A DNA stretch of 64,000 nucleotides, taken from Bos javanicus (lineage: Eukaryota; Chordata; Mammalia; Artiodactyla; Bovidae). The notes under the pieces are model-generated. The model saw only the letters and a program-made list of their open reading frames with translations, searched no databases and was not told the origin of the DNA. The stretch lies in assembly GCF_032452875.1 (NCBI RefSeq), contig NC_083880.1:60524829-60588828 (forward strand), given 5' to 3'. Shown here piece by piece: positions 45,666 to 64,000 of this stretch. The position numbers were made by a program, and so were the translations under genes. Positions within the stretch are counted from its first letter, which is position 1, and the number at the start of each line of letters is the position of its first letter.

Positions 45666-47624
45666 TTATAGAGGTGCAAGTGAAGTAGTATTTCTGAGTT
45701 AGAATAATTTTTATCATCTTTTTTCTATCTTCACATCCCCTCTTTACTCTGTTCCATCACCCTCCCTCACCCCTCCTTGTACCATTTTACTTATCTGAAG
45801 TTGCTGGGCTATGTAGTTCAGAAATATACACATGCACACACACCCATTTTCTTCTCCCCACATAATTAACGAAGGCCAGCTATTTGAAATTCATGTGAAT
45901 GACTCTTACTCTAAGCAGATTACTTGGTATGCATGACAATAAAGTAAAGTACTGCTTTGAGTTGCTGCAAAACAACCATTTGTCCTCCCAGTGGAGGATC
46001 AAATCCCCCTGTTCATAAATTAGGTCCCTGTTGATGAGGCACAAAGCTGCAAATGTCAGTTAAGCAGGTATTTGAGGATCTCAGGAGTTTCATTAGTGAA
46101 TAGTCTTGCTCTGCTCTTCTCAGAGAATACCAAGGCTGTATGAGAGCCGAAGACTTGGTGGTTAGAGTGTGATTGATATTTGGTCTATTAAAGGAGTTCG
46201 GGAATATTTTCCACTTGAGTCAGATGATTTCCATGGAGAAATGAGTCTCATTTTGTAATGGCGTGTCCACCCATAAGTTGGCTCTCAGAGGCTGGGAGTT
46301 AACCTCAACTCCTATAATTTTTGTAAATGAAGTGAAGAAAACTAAAATTGAAGAGCACAGCCTTTAAAGGCCAGGCTTCTGCTTATTAGTTTTCACAACA
46401 ATGGTATAGTAAGCATTTAATGTTAATTTACATTGTATTTGGTGTTTCTGAGCCCTTTTTAGAAGAATATCTCACTTGAGTAAGTGCAATTAGACAAGTT
46501 TTATAAGTGATGAATCAAAGCTGGAAGAAGCCCAGTAGAGGTCCTGCAGTCAATTAGGGATTTGAACCTAGGACTTGACTACTCATTTCATCACCCTATT
46601 GCATCTAATCCCAGTTATTAAATTTGTGCTGATTTTGTAAACTTGTTAAGTTCATAGGGGAAGAGCTTTGAGACCCACAGTTAAAGGTCGTGTTATAGGT
46701 ATAGAATATCAACAGAAAGAATAAATTTTAAAGCAGTATAGAAACTGAAGAGGAAGATACTGTTGCAGAGAAGAAGGTAAGAATTTAAAAGTATCTAATA
46801 TCATTATAATTTATAAATTCCCAGGACAGTATTTCTCCTGGCTTAATGCTGTTGTCTCTACTGTTTTGGCTGTTTGTGCATATACACACACCTTTACTCA
46901 TCTCCCTAGTGTCTTTTGCTGTTTTTAGTGCAGGGATAATAAATCACCAAGAAACCAACAGCCCTAAAGCACAAATGACCTTGTTTCTTTGGGAAAAAGG
47001 AAAGTTAAAAGTGTCTGCTTTCTGGTTTTTTGCTTGTTTGGGGTATATGTGTCTGTTTATAATTAATCGATATTAGATAAAGATAAATTAGGTTATTATC
47101 ACTCAGGTTGTTTTATAAAACCAAAGAAATAATTTGGAAATATTTTAAAGGCAGTTTTGGTCCTCTTCTTAATAACTATCTGAACCATGTTGTTGTAATT
47201 TCTGGCCATATAAATTGTATACTTAAGGGACAGCAGAGGTCAGCAGAGGTGGTTATATTGGGTTTTATGAATGGGGGAATCCATAAGTAGACAAATGGAT
47301 CTTTTGGCCTCAGGTATTGTGAGGGGAGTGGGAGTATCACTGTTTGCTACACTTCTGGAGTATATCGTTAACCCTTGCTCTGGTCTCTCATGCTCTTCCT
47401 CTAAAGCCTTAAGCCACTGAAACTAGGTATAAGGAGACAACACTGGTTTCTCTTTTGGTGTAATAGCTAAGCTCCAACTTAAATACAAAGTGGAGAGAAC
47501 GTGCAGATTGCTGTAAATGAGTTCTCAAGTAGGCAGAATTCTACACACTTTATTAACTTACTGAATCATCACCACAAACCTGAGAGGTAAATAGTTATCT
47601 CTTGATGTGTAGTCTGGTTGAACA
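45666..47624. other. Repeat-poor part of intron 1
   Basis: About 1.9 kb of AT-rich sequence. A short CA-rich tract lies at 45828-45843. A weak MIR-like segment near 46500-46610 is possible. No gene recognised. Confidence 0.4.
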
Positions 47625-47950
47625 TTGTCAGCTCCTTCTAACTGTGTGTCCTTTGGCAAGTTACTTTAATCTTTTCTTCACTATTTTCCTCATCCTGTAA
47701 ATTGGAAATAATAGTAACCTTTCCTTACCATTTCCTCATGTGGTAAGGATTATGAAATATTCACACAAAGCACATAATGAATGCCTGTAGATGTTAGCTT
47801 TTGTTATCTAACTAGTTTATGATTACTTGGCAAAAACAAGTTACTGTCACAAGAAACAGAAGTTGGGTTTCTGGTCCTTATTCTGCTATTAAGTAGCTAT
47901 GTGATTGTAGGCAAATTTTCCTCTGAGGTAAATGAGCCTCAGCTTTCTAA
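47625..47950 (+). mobile_element. Two adjacent MIR SINEs
   Basis: First copy: 'tttggcaagttactttaatc' and 'tcatcctgtaaattggaaat'. Second copy from about 47870: 'gctatgtgattgtaggcaaa'. Confidence 0.65.
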
Positions 47951-48127
47951 TACTCGTTGTTTAAAAACTTTTTATTTGGAAGTAACTTCAAATTTACATG
48001 AGACCAAAATAAAAATAGTACGGATAGGACATCAAAAGCACAGACAAGACAGAAGAGACAGATTAGACTTCATCAAAATTTGAAAGTTTTGTGCATCAAA
48101 GAATACAATCAGCAGCTTACAAACACA

Positions 48128-48418
48128 AACCGCAGGGCTTCTTTGATGGCTCAGTGGTAAAGAACCCACCTGCAACCCAGGAGATGCAGGTTCGATCCGT
48201 GGTCTGGGAAGATCCCACTTGCCACGGAGCTACTAAGCCCATAAGCCACAACCACTGAGCCTGTGCTCTAGAGCCGATGCTCCGCAACAGGAGAAGCCAC
48301 TGCACTGAGAAACCCGTGGACTGAACTAGAGAGTAGCCCCTGCTCTCCGCAACTAGAGAAAAGCCCACACAGCAACCGGGACCCATCACGGCCAAAAAAC
48401 AAGTAAATAAAATTATTT
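48128..48418 (+). mobile_element. CHR-type SINE inside L1
   Basis: 'gggcttctttgatggctcag', 'gcaggttcgatccgtggtct', 'gcaactagagaaaagcccac' and a T/A-rich end. Confidence 0.88.
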
Positions 48419-48520
48419 TTTTTAAAAAGAGACAAATCACAGAACGTGAGAAAATATTTGCAAATAATATATCTGATAAGGGATTAATGTCCAAAATATA
48501 TAAGGAACTTCTGCAGCTTC

Positions 48521-49090
48521 AGTTCAGTTCAGTCGCTCAGTCGTGTCCGACTCTTTACGACCCCATGAATCGCAGCACGCCAGGCCTCCCTGTCTATCAC
48601 CAACTCCCGGAGTTCACTCAGACTCACATCCATCGAGTCAGTGATGCCATCGAGCCACCTCATCCTCTGTCGTCCCCTTCTCCTCCTGCCCCCAATCCCT
48701 CCCAGCATCAGAGTCTTCTCCAATGAGTCAGCTCTTCACATGAAGTGGCCAAAGTACTGGAGTTTCAGCTTTAGCATCATTCCTTCCAAAGAAATCCCAG
48801 GGCTGATCTCCTTCAGAATGGACTGGTTGGATCTCCTTGGAGTCCAAGGGACTCTCAAGAGTCTTCTCCAACACCACAGTTCAAAAGCATCAATTCGGCA
48901 CTCAGCTTTCTTCACAGTCCAACTCTCACATCCATACATGACCACAGGAAAAACCATAGCCTTGACTAGACGGACCTTTGTTGGCAAAGTAATGTCTCTG
49001 CTTTTCAATATGCTATCTAGGTTGGTCATAACTTTTCTTCCAGGGAGTAAGCATCTTTTAATTTCATGGCTGCAGTCACCATCTGCAGCT
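48521..49090 (-). mobile_element. BovB LINE 3' fragment inside L1
   Basis: Antisense BovB, little diverged (minus-strand words LGGIGGRRRRGRQRMRWLDG and LPTKVRLVKAMVFPVVMYGC). TCTGCAGCTT occurs at both edges (48510-48519, 49082-49091), though part of the right copy may be BovB's own sequence. Confidence 0.95.
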
Positions 49091-49939
49091 TAACCCCCCC
49101 CCCAACCGCCAAAGAAAAAACAGTTAAAATACTTGCATAGTCATCTCTGAATAAGATAAATGGCCGATAAACACTTGAAAAAGTGCTCAGTATCACTAAT
49201 CGTTAGGAAAGTACCAGTCAAAATTACAATGAGATACTACTTTATACCTGTTAAGATGGCTGCTATTTTTTTTAAAAAGCTATTACTTGGAGAGGATGTG
49301 GAGAAATTGGAATCTTTGTGCATTGCTGTTGGGAATATAAAATGATGCAGCCACTGTGGAAAAGAGTGTGCTGGTTCCTCAAGACATTAAAGGTAGCATT
49401 GCCATATGATCCACAATTCCACCCGGAAGAATTGAAAGCAGAAACTCCAGAAGATATTTGTACATCACTTTTTCTAGCAGCATTATGCACAATAGCCTAA
49501 AGGTAGAAACAACTCAGGTGTCTATTGATGAATCAATGGATAGACAAAAATATACGTACAATGGAGATATTCAGCCTTAAAGAGGAAGGAAATTCTGGCA
49601 TATGCTACAACATGGATGAACTTGCTAAATGAAAAAAATGAGCCAAATGTAAAAGGACAAGTAGTCTACAATTCCAGTTGTATAAGTTACCTAGAGTAGT
49701 CAGACCGAGAATAGAATGGTGGTTATTAGGAGCGCGGGGACGAGGGAGTCGGTGTTTAATGAGTATGGAATTTCAGTTTGGCATGGTGAAAATTTCTGAG
49801 GATGGATGGATGTGATGATTGGACAAGAATTTGGAAGTACTTAATGCCTTTTAACTGTATGCTTAAAAATGTTTAAGTTGGTAAATTTTATATATATTTT
49901 ACAATAGTTTTTAAAAATAACATGTTTCAGCAAAATAAA

Positions 49940-50810
49940 AATAGTACAAAGAACATGTTACCCCATTTGCTTTATCATGTGTAAGTATACTCTTGTACAT
50001 ACCTACTGTCTAAATTCCAGTTTTGTCATTTGACCTGATAGTATTGTTTTTTATAGCATTTCTCCCCCTCTAGTACAGGATACAGTCTAGTCTAGGGTAG
50101 GACATTGTATATAGTTGCCATGTCTCTTTCAGTTCAGTTCAGTTCAGTTCAGTTCAATCTCTCAGTCGTGTCCGACTATTTGTGATCCCATGAATCGCCA
50201 TGAATCGCAGCACGCCAGGCCTCACCAACTCCTGGAGTTCACTCAGACTCACGTACATTGAGTCAGTGAGTCCAGCCATCTCATCCTCTCTCTTCCCCTT
50301 CTCCTCCTGCCCCCAATCCCTCCCAGCATCAGAGTCTTTTCCAGTGAGTCAACTCTTCACATGAGGTGGCCAAAGTACTGGAGCTTCAGCCCCAGCATCA
50401 TTCCTTCCAAAGAACACCCAGGACCGATCTCCTTTAGAATGGATTGGTTGGATCTCCTTGCAGTCCAAGGGACTCTCAAGAGTCTTCTCCAACACCACAG
50501 TTCAAAAGCATCAATTCGACACTCAGCTTTCTTCACAGTCCAACTCTCACATCCATACATGACCACAGGAAAAACCATAGCCTTGACTAGACGTACCTTT
50601 GTTGGCAAAGTAATGTATCTGCTTTTGAATATGCTATCTAGGTTCCTTTATCTTTTATAATATTTACATTTTTGGAGAGCACAGTATATTATTCCCCACT
50701 CCTGACTTTTCTTAATAGAAGCTTCCTCATTTTCTGTTTGTGTTTTCCTTGTAATTAGATTGAGGTTACACAGTCTAGGCCAAAATATGCACGGCCTAGA
50801 GACTCATTAC
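49940..50810 (+). mobile_element. Old L1 3' UTR remnant, split by BovB
   Basis: 'ccagttttgtcatttgacct', 'tatatagttgccatgtctct' and, after the BovB, 'cttcctcattttctgtttgt' and 'ttagattgaggttacacag' fit an L1M 3' region. Confidence 0.55.
50131..50642 (-). mobile_element. BovB LINE 3' fragment
   Basis: Antisense copy starting with five AGTTC units, an expanded version of the RTE 3' terminal microsatellite. It ends within 'tgaatatgctatctagg'. Carries a small duplication 'catgaatcgccatgaatcg'. Confidence 0.95.
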
Positions 50811-51717
50811 ATTTTTTAAAAATATGATTGTGTTTATTCAGATTTATGCATTGGACAGTGTCCCATCAAACAAACAGAGGGGAGTTCCCTCAATACATTT
50901 GTAGTTAAATGCAGAGTTAAGGGAATCAAGAAACACTATAGGACTCTTAGAGAATGGAGATAACTGGATTGGAGTGGTTGGTGATGAAGGAGACTTCATT
51001 TTTTACTGGTTTGGTAGAAAGCACGTTTCTGAAATTTCACCAGCTTTTCCTGGGTATAAAATTTTGCGTTAGTTCAGCCAATATATATTACCAATTTGTA
51101 TTAAGCTTGCTCATATATTAAATAAATCAGGAGAAAATTAATGTTTTTTTAATGAAGTGTTTTTCTCAAATGATGATCACCAGCCTATCGATTATTACAT
51201 AAGGTTCCCCAAATAATAAAATAACATTGAACTTTGATGTATGAGAGCAAGTGTTTATTCCCTTCCTGGTTTCATCAAATATTAGAGTAAGACTAAGGTT
51301 TATACTCAACTTTGCCACCATTCTAGAGCCGTTTAGCACCCCTCTTTGAGCTGTAGAAAACTGCTGAAAGCTTTTTGTAGAATGTGTAAATAGTAGCAAT
51401 GGTGATGGGTGTAACCTCAATGCCATTCTTCGCTTTCAGACTGCAAGAGCATCCAAGCTTTTGATGAGGAGGTAACAGGCTACTTTGTAGGATAGGATCA
51501 GGGCCAGTATAGGCTTAGATATGTTTCTTAGAGTTCTGTTGTTTTACTTTTTCCCCATGTTTTAGGAAATACTGATTGGCACAGTTGGGATACATTCATT
51601 GGTTAACCAGTAGAGAGTCTGAGGTATACTTGAGACCATTACTGTAAGATGACTTTTTTTCTTCCCATATGCTTTTCAAAAATGGTTCCTTGGCATTTAT
51701 GTGTTTTGTTTCTGCAG
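50811..51717. other. CSNK2A1: 3' end of intron 1, no repeat recognised
   Basis: About 0.9 kb of unique-looking AT-rich sequence leading to the exon 2 acceptor. The pyrimidine tract directly before it includes 'tttgtttctgcag'. Confidence 0.45.
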
Positions 51718-51828
51718 TTTTGAAGAAAACAGGTCTGAAACAAGGTCTTACTCCCCAGCTGCCTCTCAACACAGTGACTACCAGCTCTCCAGATACCAAG
51801 TCCAGCTTTGTCCGCCAACCTGTCTGAC

Positions 51829-61916
<10,088 letters not shown>

Positions 61917-62054
61917 GTAAAGTGATAGAAAGCCAAGTCTTCTTTATCAGCACAAGAGAGTTAGCCCATTTTTCAACATTTTATCCCTAGCATCTGTCAT
62001 AATCTGTGGTACCTATTAGGCACTTGATAAATGTTTGACAACTGAATGAATGAA

Positions 62055-62380
62055 CAAATCAGTGTGGAATCTAAAATACGGCACAAATGAACTTGTCTGT
62101 GAAACAGACTCACAGCCTGGATGCCAGAGTGAAGTTGGGTGGGGAGGGGTGGGCTGGGAGTATGGAATTAGCAGATGCAAAACTATTATATATAGAATGG
62201 ATGAGCAACAGGGCCCTATTTTAGAGCACAGGGAACTATATTCAATATCCTGTGATAAACCATATGGAGAAGAATATGGAAAAGAATGTATATAAATGTA
62301 TAACTGAATCACTTTTCTGTACAGCAGAAATTAACACAACATTGTAAATCAACTAGAATAAAACAAATTTTTAAAAAATC
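62055..62380 (+). mobile_element. L1 3' end (ruminant)
   Basis: 'atgagcaacagggccctatt', 'agggaactatattcaatatc', 'cacttttctgtacagcagaa' and an A-rich tail. Confidence 0.8.
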
Positions 62381-62734
62381 ACAATGTTTAAAACTTCATT
62401 CATATTCCTATCAAAAATAAGAGATTAGTGTTGTGGGTAAAACATTAGTTTGAGTTTTAGTCTTATTTATTGAAAAACTACTCTGTTGGGAAATGGTGTT
62501 TCTCGTCTGCCTCTTTTTTTCTTATAGGGGTATACAAGTAATATTTGTTGTATGTGCCACTAGGCTATTACGAGGATTAGGTGTGTACAGTTGTAAAATG
62601 GATGAAATATTCAGAAACTGCTGATGCAGGTGTCATGAGTATTAGTTGCAGTATAACATTTCTGTTTTTTAAGGTGACCCAAGCCCACCTTTTGTATGCA
62701 GTGATGGCTCTCTGTTGCAGGCTTTGGAGATAAT

Positions 62735-63230
62735 AGGTGATTTATTCATTCAGTTAATATCCTGTTACACATTTACACACTGTGTGTAATGGGTACTATT
62801 CTAGAGGCTGGGGTGTATGTGTAAAACAAAAAATTCTTGTCCATAGAAGCTTGCATTTGAGGGAGACTGGTGGGATACAGAGTTAAAAGTGGTATGGAAG
62901 AAAAATAAAACAGGAATGGGGAGTGTCAGAGGGTGTTGCAATTTTAAACAGGCTGACAAGGAAAAGATTTTGTTAGGAAGGTGACATTTTGTAGAACACT
63001 TGAAGGGAATTAGCTGTGCAGTTTTGAGAAGAGGGTATAGCAGACGCTAAAACCCTGAGACAAGAATGTGCCTGGCATATTGAAACAGAACAAGGGTAGA
63101 GCTGGGGTAGAATGAACTCGGGGAAGAGAAGAAGGAAATGAGATTGAGAGAGATAAATAGAACCATATCTTGTAAAACCTTGAAGATCACTGTCAGACCT
63201 TTTCTCTGAAGATACAGAGGTTTTTGCAGG
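62735..63230 (-). mobile_element. L2 LINE remnant
   Basis: Reversed L2 3' region: 'tttattcattcagttaatat', 'tgggtactattctagaggct' and further decayed text. Confidence 0.5.
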
Positions 63231-63299
63231 GTTTGAGCAGAGGGTTGATAAGTTCTCCGTTCCGTACTTAAAAGTTCACTACACATCTATTAGTACAAA

Positions 63300-63985
63300 G
63301 GATTCCAAATATAGACAGGAATGCAGAGTAACTCAATCTCTCATACATTGCCGGTGGGGATGTTAGGTGGCACACTCATTTTGGAGAATGTCAGTCTGTA
63401 TTGTTTTATAGTTTGTCAGTTTCTTTAAAAGCTAAACATACGCTTACCAGACAGCCCAGTAGTGACATTTATCCCAGAAAAACAGACTGAGATCTATACA
63501 GAAACTTTCAGTTGGGTAATGATTCATTAAACTCTGATGTATCTATACCATTGTAGTAGTATTACTGATTAGTAAGAACTCTTGGATAAGTCTCATGCTG
63601 AGTGAAAAAAGCAATCTCAAAAATTTTAACTGATGGTTCCATTTCTATAATTCTCACGATGACAGAGTTAGAGAACGGAAGGGTTGCCAGGGGTTAGAAA
63701 GCAAGAGGAAGGAGTAGCATAAAGGATAACTGTTGTGATGCTCTTTTTCTAATCATGGACTAGATAGGAATCTAGCTGTATGAATCTGCATATGTGATAA
63801 AATTGTGTGGAACTATACACACGTGTAAAACTGTTGAAAAGAAAGGTCTCTGAATTGTGTCAGTTTCCTGGCTTTAATATTGTACTGTAGTGACGTAAGA
63901 TGTTACCATTGGGGAAACTGGTTGAAGGGTACACAGAACATCTCCAGATTCCTATGAATTTATAACCATTTTAAAATATTTTTTA
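63300..63985 (+). mobile_element. Old L1 3' end
   Basis: 'cattgccggtggggatgtta', 'gtttctttaaaagctaaaca', 'gaagggttgccaggggttag' and 'aattgtgtggaactatacac' are L1M-type phrases. Confidence 0.65.
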
Positions 63986-64000
63986 AGAGGATCATTTTGG

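Larger units (their letters stand above)
48000..49910 (+). mobile_element. L1 LINE, split by CHR SINE and BovB
   Basis: L1 ORF2 and 3' text in three pieces: 48000-48127 ('gtgcatcaaagaatacaatc'), 48419-48520 ('gggattaatgtccaaaatat') and 49091-49910 ('ttggagaggatgtggagaaa', 'gctacaacatggatgaactt'). No intact frame. Confidence 0.85.
19206..51717 (+). other. CSNK2A1: CSNK2A1 intron 1 (32.5 kb)
   Basis: This intron is bounded by the exon 1 donor at 19206 and the exon 2 acceptor at 51717. It lies entirely within the 5' UTR, so insertions here do not threaten the reading frame. Nearly half of it consists of recognisable mobile elements, listed separately. Long stretches with no recognised gene or repeat are 19600-20244, 25780-26970, 28169-29099, 29937-31192, 33606-34414, 35797-36496, 40831-42554 and 45666-47624. 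Confidence 0.9.

Overview
This window is mammalian nuclear DNA from a ruminant, most likely a bovid. The evidence is the repeat content: BovB (RTE) LINEs, Bov-tA and Bov-A2 SINEs derived from them, artiodactyl CHR-type tRNA SINEs and ruminant L1 3' ends, on a background of old MIR, L2, MLT1, MER20 and MER2 copies. No prokaryotic genes, CRISPR arrays or operons are present.

The only protein-coding gene I can support is CSNK2A1, which encodes the catalytic alpha subunit of protein kinase CK2. It lies on the + strand and covers the right two thirds of the window. A TATA-less CpG island promoter sits at about 18.9-19.6 kb. A non-coding first exon ends at 19205. A 32.5 kb first intron follows. Coding exons 2 to 7 lie at 51718-51929 (ATG at 51829), 54206-54317, 58459-58560, 59075-59125, 60310-60369 and 61833-61916. 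They encode residues 1-170: the N-terminal segment, glycine-rich loop, catalytic Lys68, basic cluster, hinge and the HRD catalytic loop with Asp156. All introns follow the GT-AG rule. The rest of the kinase domain (DWG motif, activation segment, C-lobe) lies beyond the right edge. Residues such as E63-K64, P92, H115 and Y131 identify CSNK2A1 rather than its paralogue CSNK2A2.

The left 18.5 kb is intergenic DNA upstream of CSNK2A1, and I see no convincing gene in it. It is densely packed with transposable elements, several nested inside one another, for example Bov-A2 inside a CHR SINE inside a MER2 DNA transposon. It also holds a 1.5 kb decayed BovB reverse transcriptase and a 1.2 kb L2 split by an MLT1 LTR. 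A second CpG-rich block at about 18.5-18.8 kb carries ZNF143-like and YY1-like motifs and may drive divergent minus-strand transcription.

Intron 1 holds a recognisable ERVL-MaLR element with an LTR-internal-LTR layout, a 2 kb antisense BovB, several L1 copies split by younger insertions, and a 33-nt U2 snRNA fragment flanked by an exact 11-bp direct repeat. Intron 3 contains a recent 85-bp tandem duplication. I did not find a new biological system. The items most worth checking are the U2 fragment, the 85-bp duplication, the MaLR element, the promoter layout, the SINE close to the exon 3 splice site and a weak candidate cryptic exon in intron 4. Repeat family names come from recognition of consensus-like sequence without a database search, so subfamily labels and edges (about +/-10-30 bp) are approximate.
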